From Vibrio breoganii (lineage in GTDB: Bacteria; Pseudomonadota; Gammaproteobacteria; Enterobacterales; Vibrionaceae), in the NCBI RefSeq assembly GCF_001677275.1, contig NZ_CP016178.1, positions 62,001 through 126,000 on the forward strand: DNA of 64,000 nucleotides, read 5' to 3'. Numbering within the stretch: position 1 is the stretch's first letter; each line of letters opens with the position of its first letter. The position numbers were made by a program, and so were the translations under genes. The notes under the pieces are model-generated. The model was not told the origin of the DNA. It was given only the letters and a program-made list of their open reading frames with translations, and ran no database searches. Positions 44,924 through 54,540 of this stretch are shown here, in pieces.

Positions 44924-45700
44924 TTACTTTATCTCTTCACCATAAATATCAAAAGTAAAGTATTTGGCAGCAATCTTGTCGTATGTACCGTTGGCACGGA
45001 TCTCTGCAATCGCTTTGTTAAACTTCTCAGCCAGCTCTTTATCCTGCTGTCTCAATGCCAGTGCGGTGCCTTCACCGATGTAAGATTTGTCCGTGACTGC
45101 TTCGCCTTTAAACTCGAAACCTTGGCCAATCTCTTTATCTAAGAATGCTAATGCCAATTGGTCAGCATTGCCAAACGTAGCGTCTAGACGACCATTTTTC
45201 ATGTCGATGTACACTTCATCTTGGCCGCTATAGCGCTTGATGGTCGCGATCTTACCAAACTTGTCGGTGACGTAGCGGTCGTGGATTGTCCCTTGCTGTA
45301 CACCGATCACCTTATCCTTTAGGCCACTCTGGTCGATAGCAAAGTTGCTCTCTTCATTGGCAACAAATCGTGCAGGCGTTTGGTAGTACTTGTCAGTAAA
45401 CAGGATACGTTTTTTACGCTCTTCAGTGATACGCATAGACGCCATGATAACGTCTGACTTACGCGCTAATAGACTCGGAATTAACGAATCCCAGCCTTGA
45501 GAAACCCAAGTACACTTAAGCTCAGCTTCTGCACACAATGCATCTGCAATCTCAATGTCAAAGCCAACAGGTGTGCCTTCCGCGTTTTTGTAGTTAAAAG
45601 GCGGATAGGTAAAGTCTGATGCTAAGCGCACCTCTTTTGCCATTGCTGTAACTGATCCAAGTGAAGCAACGAACGTAAGCGCAAGTAGAAGTTTTTTCAT
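44924..45700 (-). CDS. Periplasmic basic-amino-acid-binding protein of an ABC transporter
   Basis: A 258-residue solute-binding protein (SBP family 3): signal peptide 1-21, then VRLASDFTYPPFNYKNAEGTPVGFDIEIADALC, SQGWDSLIPSL and RITEERKKRILFTDKYY, closest in pattern to ArtJ/HisJ/LAO proteins for arginine, lysine or histidine. No permease or ATPase gene is adjacent, so it probably works with a transporter encoded elsewhere. The hisC-type gene begins 13 bp upstream in the same direction. Confidence 0.88.
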   Translation of the reverse strand: MKKLLLALTFVASLGSVTAMAKEVRLASDFTYPPFNYKNAEGTPVGFDIEIADALCAEAELKCTWVSQGWDSLIPSLLARKSDVIMASMRITEERKKRILFTDKYYQTPARFVANEESNFAIDQSGLKDKVIGVQQGTIHDRYVTDKFGKIATIKRYSGQDEVYIDMKNGRLDATFGNADQLALAFLDKEIGQGFEFKGEAVTDKSYIGEGTALALRQQDKELAEKFNKAIAEIRANGTYDKIAAKYFTFDIYGEEIK

Positions 45701-45713
45701 TCTTAATTCCCTT

Positions 45714-46790
45714 TTAGAGCGATGAAAATGAGTATTGGTTGATAAGTTCGGCGACTTCTTGCATCGACTCTGGTGAACCTATCGTGATTCTGACACAGTT
45801 CTTTAATGCAGGCTCATGAGATTGGTTACGAGTAACGACTCCCTGTTCCTTCAAATAGCTAAAGAGTTCTGCATCTTGATGTGTGCGAATGAGCACAAAA
45901 TTAGTAGATGATGGATAGATGTGTTCTATCCATTGTAAATCTTGGATGGCTTCAACAAAGTGTTGCCTCGTTTGAATAATGCTGTGTGTATTGCTCATTG
46001 CAATATCAATCCCTTGCGGAGATAGGGCATCAAGCACAATCTTGGCTGAACAATCTGGCATAGGGTACGGAGGAATAAGCTTCATCACGTATTCCATGAC
46101 CTCTTCTGCCGCCAAAATAAAGCCGCAACGTACTGCCGCTAAGCCAAAGGCCTTTGATAAGGTGCGAATGACAACCAGATTAGGGTATTGCCCTATTAGG
46201 TTTGCCACCGTTTCTGCTAGTTCAAATTCAATGTAGGCCTCATCGACCACCACAATTGCATCTTGCTGAGTACCCTCGAGAACGGCAATGATGTCGCTTC
46301 GAGAAAGCAGGTTACCCGTTGGGTTGTTCGGTGAACACAGGAAAACAATCTTGGCTTGAGGAGCCTGTTTGATCACGCCCTCAACGTCGAGATCAAATGA
46401 CTCTCCTTTGAGTGGAATATCTATCGTCTCTATCGCCAATGCATCAGCGCAAAATTCATACATGGCGTAAGTGGGAGAGCTAATTAAAATCTTATCTTTG
46501 CCTGGCTGGCAAAAGGTTCTAATAAGAAGATCAATCGCTTCGTCGGCGCCACGCACAGCCACAGCAGGCACCTGGGTTTGGCAGTATTCTTGATACGCTG
46601 CAGCGATGTCATGAGGCAGAAAATCAGGGTATCGATTGTAATCAGAGGCGTGTTCACTGTAATGAACTCCGTGCTCTAATTCATTGGCATTAAGCCAAAG
46701 GCGGCCTGATCCGCCAATGCGGCGCGCTGATTGATATGGTATTAATTTTTTTATGCTCTCAGGCGCTAGTTTTGAAGCCAGTGACGTCAT
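45714..46790 (-). CDS. Histidinol-phosphate/aromatic aminotransferase-like protein (HisC family)
   Basis: A 358-residue class I/II PLP aminotransferase. RIGGSGRLWLNANE, SSPTYAMYEF, CSPNNPTGNLLS, VVDEAYIEF and RTLSKAFGLAAVRCGF (PLP lysine in LSKAFG) follow HisC. It is not in a his operon but directly upstream of an amino-acid-binding protein gene, so it may deaminate the imported amino acid rather than serve histidine synthesis. Confidence 0.87.
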   Translation of the reverse strand: MTSLASKLAPESIKKLIPYQSARRIGGSGRLWLNANELEHGVHYSEHASDYNRYPDFLPHDIAAAYQEYCQTQVPAVAVRGADEAIDLLIRTFCQPGKDKILISSPTYAMYEFCADALAIETIDIPLKGESFDLDVEGVIKQAPQAKIVFLCSPNNPTGNLLSRSDIIAVLEGTQQDAIVVVDEAYIEFELAETVANLIGQYPNLVVIRTLSKAFGLAAVRCGFILAAEEVMEYVMKLIPPYPMPDCSAKIVLDALSPQGIDIAMSNTHSIIQTRQHFVEAIQDLQWIEHIYPSSTNFVLIRTHQDAELFSYLKEQGVVTRNQSHEPALKNCVRITIGSPESMQEVAELINQYSFSSL

Positions 46791-46943
46791 TAGTATTATC
46801 TCTTTTTGAATGCCAAATCATTTTATTTGCTTAATGATTTATTATTTGACTGTCTATGTGACTAATCTAATCAAAAAGGTTTTGAGTAAGAATCGAAATA
46901 AAGACATACTAGCCATGCAAATAACTCATGGATAGAACATCAA

Positions 46944-47825
46944 ATGAACACCCGATTGCCCTCAACTAAGAACCTACAAGCGTTTCTGGCTACCGCAGAG
47001 CATCTAAATTTTACTCATGCGGCTCAAGCTATGAATATGACGCAGGGGGCGATCAGTCGCCAGATACAGTCATTAGAGGAGTTGGTGGGAGTCGCGCTGT
47101 TTTATAGACAGGCGAGGGGGTTGGCACTTACACCTGAAGGAAGCAAATTGATTCCTATGGCCGAAGATATCTTGGTGCGCCTTCGAAAGGCGGTTATCGA
47201 TGTGGCCGACCGCTCCAACAAAATCAAACTCAATGCCCCAAGCTGTGTCACCTCTTGGTTATTGCCAAGATTGATGTCTTTCCAGCAAGAACACCCCGAT
47301 ATAGAAGTAGAACTCACCTCTAGTATTAAGCATCAATTGCTGCCAAATTTTGAATCGTTCGACTTGGTCATCGTATACGGCAGACCCCCTCGTTCGCTAT
47401 CGGTGAGTGAGCACGTACTGTTTGAAGAAAAACTCACACCTATCTGTTCTCCAGAACTATGGAAGCAGGTCATTGGTGAAGAGGGACAATGGAACGACAA
47501 AGACCTTGCAAGGTTCACATGGCTTCACGCAAACCCAATGCAAAGTGATTGGAACCTGTGGCTAGAAAAGTCGGGTAGTATTGCGCGAAAGGGCAGACGC
47601 AATCAGACGTTCTCAACCTTAGACCAAGCGATGAATGCCGCGCAGCAGGGCTTTGGTATTGCGATCGGAGATATCACTCTTGCCGAAGAGGACTTGAAGC
47701 TAAATCGATTGATGCAGCCTTACACCGACTATGTGACTTCTGGACAAAGCTATTACTTGTTGAGACCTGCAGAGGCACAGAGCGCTGCTATTGATGACTT
47801 TTTGGCGTGGTTGTTGCCTCAGTAA
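46944..47825 (+). CDS. LysR-family transcriptional regulator
   Basis: A 293-residue regulator of the GcvA-like branch: LPSTKNLQAFLATAEHLNFTHAAQAMNMTQGAISRQIQ is the DNA-binding part and the effector domain follows. It is divergent from the hisC/binding-protein pair across 153 bp, the usual layout for LysR control of the neighbouring operon. Confidence 0.9.
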   Translation: MNTRLPSTKNLQAFLATAEHLNFTHAAQAMNMTQGAISRQIQSLEELVGVALFYRQARGLALTPEGSKLIPMAEDILVRLRKAVIDVADRSNKIKLNAPSCVTSWLLPRLMSFQQEHPDIEVELTSSIKHQLLPNFESFDLVIVYGRPPRSLSVSEHVLFEEKLTPICSPELWKQVIGEEGQWNDKDLARFTWLHANPMQSDWNLWLEKSGSIARKGRRNQTFSTLDQAMNAAQQGFGIAIGDITLAEEDLKLNRLMQPYTDYVTSGQSYYLLRPAEAQSAAIDDFLAWLLPQ

Positions 47826-47847
47826 TTTATTAGGCAAGCGACTAGAT

Positions 47848-48819
47848 CTACGTCGATTGCTGCATCGCTTTCTTTCGATATTGCGACGGAGTACAGCCTT
47901 GCCACACTTTAAAGGCTCGGTTGAAGTTTGAAAGGTCACTGTAACCGCAGTGCCAGGCGACGGCTTCAGGTAGCAGGTGTTCATTGGCAAGCAGTGAGGT
48001 GGCTATATCACGTCTTGCGTTATCCCGTAGAAGCCTGAATGTGGTGCCATGTTCGACAAACCGTCGGTGCAGTGTTCTTTCAGACATACCTAATAGCTTT
48101 GCTAACCAGCGGATGTTAAACCAGGGCAGAATGCAATAAGTATGACACAGCCTTGCCATATGATTCGTCCAATCGATGTCGTGGTTGATGCCTTCGATTG
48201 GCAGGAAATCGGCTGAAACGGGAATCTGAATCCCGCCAAAAGAGTGTGCGAAACGAATGTGCGAGTGCTCTAAACTCGACTCATGTGGTTTGCCTAGATG
48301 AGGCGAGATAGTCATTAATACCTTTGCAGGTTGCCAAGATTCACCAAGGAAGTGTCGGCACACTGATAGCAATGCGAAGGTTCTAAACCACTCAGCTTGC
48401 TCGTAACCAGGAGTTGATGGACGATAAGCACCGCGATGGCAAAGGTACCAATCTCCGTCTATTTGCTCCGCCCATATAGAGATATGACTGTTTAACGAAG
48501 GCATCAGCTCCATCAACGTATGAACGGCCTCCTCCATGTTGTGACATTTATGAATCGCGCGGTCGAGCACTGGTGAAATCTGTGCCAGCGAGATCAGTTG
48601 TCCCACCTCTAAGCCAATATTTCGATTGCTTTGGCGCATCATCGACATCAAGAATGCCATCACATTTAGTGAGGGTAGCCACACAGAGCACGTGGCAATG
48701 TTAAGTGGAATATCGTGCTTTTCTGCAGTGACCTTCCATTCTATGTTGTGCCTTTTAAAGTAATCTAAAAATGGCTTCAAATTACTTGAATGGCTGATGT
48801 TGGCATTGAGCTGACTCAT
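47848..48819 (-). CDS. AraC-family transcriptional regulator (OruR/ArgR-like)
   Basis: A 323-residue regulator with an N-terminal Arabinose_bd-type domain and a C-terminal double helix-turn-helix (WLAKLLGMSERTLHRRFVEHGTTF ... AVAWHCGYSDLSNFNRAFKVWQGCTPSQYR). Divergent from the serine hydrolase gene and likely to regulate it. Confidence 0.88.
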   Translation of the reverse strand: MSQLNANISHSSNLKPFLDYFKRHNIEWKVTAEKHDIPLNIATCSVWLPSLNVMAFLMSMMRQSNRNIGLEVGQLISLAQISPVLDRAIHKCHNMEEAVHTLMELMPSLNSHISIWAEQIDGDWYLCHRGAYRPSTPGYEQAEWFRTFALLSVCRHFLGESWQPAKVLMTISPHLGKPHESSLEHSHIRFAHSFGGIQIPVSADFLPIEGINHDIDWTNHMARLCHTYCILPWFNIRWLAKLLGMSERTLHRRFVEHGTTFRLLRDNARRDIATSLLANEHLLPEAVAWHCGYSDLSNFNRAFKVWQGCTPSQYRKKAMQQST

Positions 48820-48907
48820 CGCGGATCTCTTGCTTGGCGGTAAATGACCTATTTAAGCGCGGCTAGTATCACTATAGTTCGTCACATACAAAATGTGGAG
48901 ACGAACA

Positions 48908-50278
48908 ATGAAACTTGATCTAACAACCCTAATTATTGCCCCTTGGGTTCTAATCAGTTCACAAGCTTTTGCTAATAGCTCAGTTCAATTAAACCCAGTG
49001 GAAGCGGCGCTTCAGGTTGAAGGTGCGCAGGTGACAATTCCTGTAAAAGCCGCCAAACAAACTTTTGAACCTGAGTTCATCTCAGCGGCGCGTAAAGAGT
49101 TCAACAACTTTCATTGGCAAATGGGAGGGGATCACTCTTTGTATTACAACATGCATATGAGCGAATTCCTACCGACTGCCATGGCAGCGCCCAATGCAGA
49201 CTTCAGACCACTAGAGGAAGCGATAGACTCACGCCTAGACACGCTCACTGTGAAAACAGAGACAAAGGGTGAAATGTCGATGGCTGATTACTTAGCGGAT
49301 GAACAGTTTCGAACTCAGGGCTTTATGTTGATACATAAAGGCAAGATAGTTTATGAGGCGTATCCGGGAATGAAGCCGATGGATAAGCACGTATGGGCAT
49401 CTTCTGCGAAAACCACCGTTGGCACCGTTATCGCAATGCTCGTCGAGGAAGGGAAAGTCGACCAAAATGCACCGATCTCCACTTATGTTCCTGAACTAAA
49501 AGGCACTAACTGGGATAGCGTGACAGTGTTGAATACATTGAATATGTCTACGGCTCTAGACAATGAAGAAACGCTCGCTTCGATTTTAAATCCAGATTCA
49601 GATGTTGTGCGCTTTTTTGCATCAGCGTTTAACTCACCACGAGCAACAACCGGCGAAGTCGAGACTTGGATACAGGTTGCACAGGGTGCGCAAAAGCTAA
49701 AGGGCGAAAAGCCAGGAGATCACTTTAGATATGCGTCTATCAACACCATAGTGCTGACTAAGCTGGTGGAAAATATAGAGAACAAGAGCTGGACACAAGT
49801 GTTTGAAGATCGCGTGTGGTCAAAGGTTCATGCAAGACAGTCAATGGACTTCAACCTAACCCCAGACGGAACCGCACTGCCGGTAGGCTTAGTATCAAGC
49901 ACAGTCGAAGACATGGCACGCTGGGGAACATTGTTTACACCAAGCTGGAAAGCAGTAGCGGATGAGCCCGTTGTGTCTGAAGCTGTCATCGACCGAATCC
50001 GCAATAGTGGCGACCGTAAAGCGTTCGTTGGAACAGAGAAAGAAAACAGCTCCATCCACGCCTTTGGCGAGAAAGCCGACTACAACGCCTATCAGTTCGA
50101 CTTTATCTTTGATGATGGCGCCATGGCAAAAAGCGGTAATCTAGGCCAACTCATCTACATCGATCCAGCACGTGACTTTGTGGGCGTGATGTTCTCAACC
50201 AATCCATACCATTCAGGGTTTGGCGAGAACAAAGGACCGGCGCTGATGCGTTCTGCGGCTAAGCTGTTGGCGGATTAG
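48908..50278 (+). CDS. Secreted serine hydrolase (class C beta-lactamase fold)
   Basis: A 456-residue protein with a signal peptide (ending near QAFA-N). The SxxK nucleophile motif is SSAKTTVG; RYASINTIVLTKLVE supplies the Tyr-x-Asn-like motif and HSGFGENKGP lies near the C-terminus. Members include esterases, peptidases and 6-aminohexanoate-dimer hydrolases, and it is not necessarily an antibiotic-resistance gene. ATG 48908 has GGAG seven bases upstream. A divergent AraC regulator lies upstream. Confidence 0.87.
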   Translation: MKLDLTTLIIAPWVLISSQAFANSSVQLNPVEAALQVEGAQVTIPVKAAKQTFEPEFISAARKEFNNFHWQMGGDHSLYYNMHMSEFLPTAMAAPNADFRPLEEAIDSRLDTLTVKTETKGEMSMADYLADEQFRTQGFMLIHKGKIVYEAYPGMKPMDKHVWASSAKTTVGTVIAMLVEEGKVDQNAPISTYVPELKGTNWDSVTVLNTLNMSTALDNEETLASILNPDSDVVRFFASAFNSPRATTGEVETWIQVAQGAQKLKGEKPGDHFRYASINTIVLTKLVENIENKSWTQVFEDRVWSKVHARQSMDFNLTPDGTALPVGLVSSTVEDMARWGTLFTPSWKAVADEPVVSEAVIDRIRNSGDRKAFVGTEKENSSIHAFGEKADYNAYQFDFIFDDGAMAKSGNLGQLIYIDPARDFVGVMFSTNPYHSGFGENKGPALMRSAAKLLAD

Positions 50279-50298
50279 AGGTAGATATTGATAGATGC

Positions 50299-50329
50299 AA
50301 TGAGGCTCCGCTGCGGGCCTCATTTTTTT
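50299..50329 (+). terminator. Rho-independent terminator
   Basis: AATGAGGC / GCCTCATT with a TCCGCTGCGG-type loop and a run of seven T. Confidence 0.85.
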
Positions 50330-50709
50330 CATGTGGATGAAGTGCAAGCTTGTTTCTGGACAAGAATGAGTCAGTGGTTTTGCTAAATTAGCGTTTTAAA
50401 GATTACCTTAGGTATTGCTAAACCTCGCATGTAGTGGCCAAATTCACTCAGCTACTACACATCACCTAGTCCCAACCAAATCTGCTATTTATCACCATCA
50501 CAAATTAAATGGCTAAGCGTTGATACCTTTTACTAAATCAGCACCACCTCGATGCTTTGACAAACCTAACAACCCTTTGTAAATCAGGGCGAACCTATAT
50601 CGGGGTAATATGTTTGCTTTGTGCCCTTTCAAGGATTAATTGATAGACTTGGCCTATAAATCAATGGGTTTGGTGTCTTTAGGGTGGTTAACGGTTGGAG
50701 CGATGGGTA
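50330..50709. other. Intergenic region at the left edge of the accessory block
   Basis: 380 bp without a gene. It contains an imperfect inverted repeat TGTAGTGGC...GCTACTACA (about 50430-50460). No promoter or known element is recognised. Confidence 0.4.
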
Positions 50710-51096
50710 ATGGTGAGAGTTGAAGTGAAGCACCTTCATATGATCATCGAACAAGCTGAGATCCCAGCATGGTTGAATCGATTATGTAACCTCGGGTTTA
50801 TTGCGAGCGCCTCGTTCGGCTTATACTGTTTTACTCAACTTACTTTAAGTGCCGTATCACTAAATGTCGAACTCAAATGGTTTATTGGGTTTGCGGCCTC
50901 TTTATCCTTTTTCTGGGTCATCGTAGAGTGCAAGAGTTGGTTGTTTTACAAAATCCTATATGAAACATTTTGCGTAGAGAAACCCAGTCTAAATGCCGTG
51001 GAGTTTTTCCTAGATAATCATCTGTACCGAGGCTCTGGGAGTCAACATGCATTGAAGCAATATTTGGAGAGGACTGAGGATAAGGAATTGATGTGA
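50710..51096 (+). CDS. Unknown two-helix membrane protein (cassette copy 1)
   Basis: A 128-residue protein: an N-terminal cytoplasmic stretch, two hydrophobic helices (about residues 25-45 and 55-80) and a C-terminal cytoplasmic domain ending NAVEFFLDNHLYRGSG..ALKQYLERTEDKE. That C-terminus is similar to the gene fragment at 54537-54656. ATG 50710 has GGAG nine bases upstream; TTG 50695 is also in frame. Family not recognised. Overlaps the next ORF by four bases. Confidence 0.6.
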   Translation: MVRVEVKHLHMIIEQAEIPAWLNRLCNLGFIASASFGLYCFTQLTLSAVSLNVELKWFIGFAASLSFFWVIVECKSWLFYKILYETFCVEKPSLNAVEFFLDNHLYRGSGSQHALKQYLERTEDKELM

Positions 51097-51296
51097 GAGT
51101 ATTGTATATCGACGTGATTGGGCTTCTTTATTCAAAACGCTACCTTGAACGTAACGAAATCTCTTTTGATGACATGACGTTTACTATGAGTTATCGACCG
51201 ATGAATATCATAGACAACCTACCTCATGACGAGGTATCTGCACGGTTGCTTGAAAAATCGGCGACGGAAGCCTCTTTGGCTCCTGATATCGATTGA
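51093..51296 (+). CDS. Unknown small protein
   Basis: A 67-residue frame beginning at GTG 51093 inside the stop of the membrane protein gene, which suggests coupling. The sequence starts MRVLYIDVIGLLYSKRYL and has no recognised domain. The stretch 51297-51686 that follows contains a possible 61-codon frame (from 51312) but nothing convincing. Confidence 0.45.
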   Translation: MRVLYIDVIGLLYSKRYLERNEISFDDMTFTMSYRPMNIIDNLPHDEVSARLLEKSATEASLAPDID

Positions 51297-51686
51297 CGAG
51301 GAAAGCTGAGAATGGGTAATGGCGGTGCTTCAGCTAGAACGCTGATGCATGCAGAAAATTTAGGGGTAAAGCAATGGTGGTGCTGTGGTGGCAGTAAATT
51401 AAATTGGCAACTGGCACATCAAAAAAATCGATATTTAAAGTCACCGACCGAGAAAGGGGTTACCCTTCAACTATTGAGCCGTATCCGCGCCCTTTAACCG
51501 AACTTCTGAACGGCTTGAGCCATGCAGATAGAGGGTGGCAATAGGCATTAATCATGTGTTGCAGCAATTTATTGCAATCCATATTATATAATTTTGCATG
51601 CAAGCAAAGTGGGGCTAACGGCTGAAATAGAAATCTTTAGCTATGCAGCACTTTATCAGTTTGATGGTGCAAAAGGGGAGCTTTGT

Positions 51687-51992
51687 ATGACATTGAAAGG
51701 ACTAATCAGCGTTTTACTGGGTGAAGTTGAGCGCCCAATCATTGTGTCTCCATGTGACTTTGAGGCACTGTACTGCTTGTTTCCGAGGCCTATTACCTAT
51801 GTAGGTGAAATCGAAGTCAGGGTGCAACACTATTGTGATACACATATTTTGGTTGGTGGGCTAACCCAAGAGTATCTATTAGGGAGTGCAATCGATCATC
51901 TCTATGAAAAACTGCAGGATCAGCATAGCTTATTAGAAGTCGAAGAGCTTGAGCTTAAACACCTCGAGCTACGTTATCCATACCTGTATTAA
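51687..51992 (+). CDS. Unknown 101-residue protein (cassette copy 1)
   Basis: A 101-residue acidic protein, MTLKGLISVLLGEVERPII..., paralogous along its whole length to the 101-residue protein at 54235-54540: they share MTLKG, VERP, FxALY, GE(I/L), V(Q/E)xYC(D/A)TxIL, HSLxEVE and a Tyr-Pro near the end. The longer reading frame to 51594 has no homology to the paralogue, so ATG 51687 is the start. No known family is recognised; the pair may be accessory or immunity-like proteins. Confidence 0.6.
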   Translation: MTLKGLISVLLGEVERPIIVSPCDFEALYCLFPRPITYVGEIEVRVQHYCDTHILVGGLTQEYLLGSAIDHLYEKLQDQHSLLEVEELELKHLELRYPYLY

Positions 51993-52167
51993 CCATCAAC
52001 TAGCCAATCTCGAATAGACTGTGGTTTCAATTCAACTCATCGCTTAGACTGATTCCACCCACATTCCTTCCTTGCCAGTATCTTGGGAACAAAAGCTGCT
52101 TCAGTCACGTTAGAAACTTCATTAAAGATTAACAATTCGAAGAACGGGGTAAATTGCACTTTAGCTC

Positions 52168-52297
52168 GGCTCTGTTGCTTAAATCGAATTCAAGGCGCAA
52201 CCCTTCTAAAACAACTGCATTTTAAACAATATACTGAGTTTAAAATACGAACGATTTAACAAGCGTTCGCCCTGTGCTTGAATTCAGCAACAAGGCC
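52168..52297. mobile_element. Possible MITE with IS5/IS903-like ends
   Basis: A 130-bp non-coding stretch bounded by GGCTCTGTTGCTTAAATC and, inverted, GGCCTTGTTGCTGAATTC. Such GGC(T)TTGTTG... termini resemble IS5-family (IS903-group) ends. No target duplication is obvious. It sits just past the 3' end of the zinc-ribbon/ExoVII-like gene. Confidence 0.5.
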
Positions 52298-52308
52298 AAC
52301 GTGGGATT

Positions 52309-54096
52309 TCAGTTCGCCGTTCCACCATCTACCAGTGGCACTGCAAGCAGTCGTGCTTGGTCAGATTTCGAGACGATTTCAAGCACTCTATTCGCTGCTG
52401 CAGTTGGCGTTATTTCGCAATAGCTAACAATCTCATCAATCGGGAAGTGGTCACACGAATGCCCGACACCAGAAACAATCGTTACACCGTTATTAATCAG
52501 TTTTTGAAGATAGCTGTTGCTATCATCGGATTTGAAAGCGTTAAAAGTTTCATTGCCAATATCCCCACCTCCCCTGACAATGGCGAGGATATCACCAGGC
52601 TCAAACATGATTCTTTCCAGGGCTTGTCTTATACCTGACTTTCTTTTTGTCAGATAACCAAGTGATAGGTTTGTCACTGAGAGATCAATATCAGTACCAA
52701 GGTGATTGTTTAATGTATGGAGGAAGTCATCCCTTCCACTTGAGCTGTGAGTACTCAATACAAACAGGTTTTTTTTGCCTTTTGCATTAGTGTAATGAAT
52801 GTGGTGCTCGTACATATAGCGGGTAATTATTGACGGTAGGCTGATCCAGTAGCCTTCATATTCGACAATAAAATTTATATGGGCTTGTCTTTCATAATCC
52901 TCCACGCCAACTACCAACTGTTTGAATAGCCTTTCGAAATGACTTTTGATATCACGTGGGAAGGCATACTGAACATCAGTATCATACCCACTCAGCCATG
53001 GTTCCTTTCGCCCGATTAAATAGTCAATAAAGTTATAATGTTCATTGTTACTGTCGTATTTGACATCGAAACCAAGGCACATTGCCTCTCCCATCACTAG
53101 GTATGCTGATTGTAGGTGGCAATGAGCTTCGATGTTTGCGAAAGCATTATTGATGTTTGTGTCGTGGTTCCTTTCGATGTCAATTAGCTTTTCGCGGAGG
53201 AATTGTTTTTCCGAAAGGATATAACGATGGCTATTAGTTGTTTGTTCGAATTCTTTGAAATCAAAGGCCGTGTCAGACGTGACTAACCACTCAGACAAAC
53301 AGGATAGGATATCGTGTCTATATGACTTGAAAATATCATGAGGTTTTTCAATGTTGATATCTGAATTGCATCTTATTATATCTTCATAACTTTTGTAGGT
53401 TTTACCCTTAGGGTTTACTTTTTGTGGAAGCTCAACTTCGTTTTCTCCTATTCCGCAGTGACTACATTCACCCCAAGTGAGTTTAGGGTGCTGAAGCAAA
53501 TCTATGCTGGAAAAGTTACCGTGCCCGCAGATTGGGCAATAAATAACAGTCGGTTCAGTAAACGAATGCATGAAGTGATAAGGGTTATCTACTTGATCAG
53601 TCAAGGCTCCCTTGATTGCGGATATCCAATCGATATTGCTATTATTTATCACGCGAACGCCTCTCATGACAGAGGTGTTTTTATCCACCCATTCTTGATA
53701 GTTTTTCGATGAATCATACAGATGCAAATCAAAATGCAGTGGTAGCGTTGGTGAGTCAATGAGATGGTATAGTTCTAAATTTAATATTAGGTCTGTTTCA
53801 TTATCACAGTTATCATCAATTAGATGGTAGTTGAAGTATTCTTGGGCTCTTAGTTCTACCCTTTGAGCAGAAGGGTTGTAATGGATAGTGAAACAATCAC
53901 CCTGCCTGTAATTAGCGGCAAAATGAGTCGTTCCGCCACCGGTATTCCAATGCTCTTCTAATAGATCTTTATATTGCTCCCCTATCTTTTCAGTTAAAGA
54001 TACATCGCTACGTTCAACTTGATAGCGAAGCATATGGTAGTACTGTGCTGAATGGAGTTTTTGAATATTAGTAAGGTTGTTGCGATTGTTGTACAT
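52309..54096 (-). CDS. Zinc-ribbon protein with C-terminal exonuclease VII large-subunit-like domain
   Basis: A 595-residue protein of unrecognised overall architecture. Residues 1-180 and 220-440 match nothing I know. A zinc ribbon is formed by C187, C190, C211 and C214. Residues about 442-580 follow the XseA catalytic domain in order: NLFVLSTHSSSGRDDFLHTL (with D457), AIVRGGGD (R508), VSGVGHSCD (H546 and D549) and TPTAAANRVLEIV. These four positions correspond to residues reported as essential in E. coli XseA (D155, R205, H238, D241). The OB-fold and long coiled coil of XseA are missing and no XseB gene is near. The coding sequence looks AT-richer than its neighbours. A DNA-degrading or DNA-sensing accessory role is inferred. 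Confidence 0.75.
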   Translation of the reverse strand: MYNNRNNLTNIQKLHSAQYYHMLRYQVERSDVSLTEKIGEQYKDLLEEHWNTGGGTTHFAANYRQGDCFTIHYNPSAQRVELRAQEYFNYHLIDDNCDNETDLILNLELYHLIDSPTLPLHFDLHLYDSSKNYQEWVDKNTSVMRGVRVINNSNIDWISAIKGALTDQVDNPYHFMHSFTEPTVIYCPICGHGNFSSIDLLQHPKLTWGECSHCGIGENEVELPQKVNPKGKTYKSYEDIIRCNSDINIEKPHDIFKSYRHDILSCLSEWLVTSDTAFDFKEFEQTTNSHRYILSEKQFLREKLIDIERNHDTNINNAFANIEAHCHLQSAYLVMGEAMCLGFDVKYDSNNEHYNFIDYLIGRKEPWLSGYDTDVQYAFPRDIKSHFERLFKQLVVGVEDYERQAHINFIVEYEGYWISLPSIITRYMYEHHIHYTNAKGKKNLFVLSTHSSSGRDDFLHTLNNHLGTDIDLSVTNLSLGYLTKRKSGIRQALERIMFEPGDILAIVRGGGDIGNETFNAFKSDDSNSYLQKLINNGVTIVSGVGHSCDHFPIDEIVSYCEITPTAAANRVLEIVSKSDQARLLAVPLVDGGTAN

Positions 54097-54234
54097 ATTA
54101 TAAATAAATGCCTTTTTTCATTTCTCAGCTCCGGGAGTTAGGCATGCGATTGAGGCAACCTGTGAATCTACCATCAGCAGCTTATACTTTTTCTATATCG
54201 CCAGTAACTTCGATGTGTTGTATGAACAGAATAA

Positions 54235-54540
54235 CTACCACTCAGGATATTGTTCGCAATAGCGATCGTATTCCTCCTGCTCGACTTCGGTCAGGCTGTG
54301 ATCACGCTCCTTGGTGTATAGGTAGACCATCGCTTCGGCCTTAACATCCTCAGAGGGGATACCGTTACGCAGTATCTGAGTGGCACAGTAGAGCTCGACA
54401 TGCTTGTCGAGTTCACCCAGCAGCAGTGGCCCCTGTCCGAAAATATGGTAAAGGGCATCAAACTCGGTATCGAAGCAGCTGATCACTTTCGGCCGTTCCA
54501 CTTGCCCGGAAAGTACTCTGAAAAATCCTTTTAGAGTCAT
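54235..54540 (-). CDS. Unknown 101-residue protein (cassette copy 2)
   Basis: Paralogue of the protein at 51687-51992, same length, opposite strand: MTLKGFFRVLSGQVERPKVI..., GELDKHVELYCATQIL, DHSLTEVEQEEYDRYCEQYP. Its ATG overlaps the stop of a truncated upstream reading frame (ATGA), so it was once coupled to it. With copy 1 it brackets the ExoVII-like gene. Function unknown. Confidence 0.6.
   Translation of the reverse strand: MTLKGFFRVLSGQVERPKVISCFDTEFDALYHIFGQGPLLLGELDKHVELYCATQILRNGIPSEDVKAEAMVYLYTKERDHSLTEVEQEEYDRYCEQYPEW

Noticed and set aside
51312..51497. 61-codon ORF after the small cassette genes
   Set aside because: No homology to the second cassette copy, odd composition and only a moderate ribosome site.
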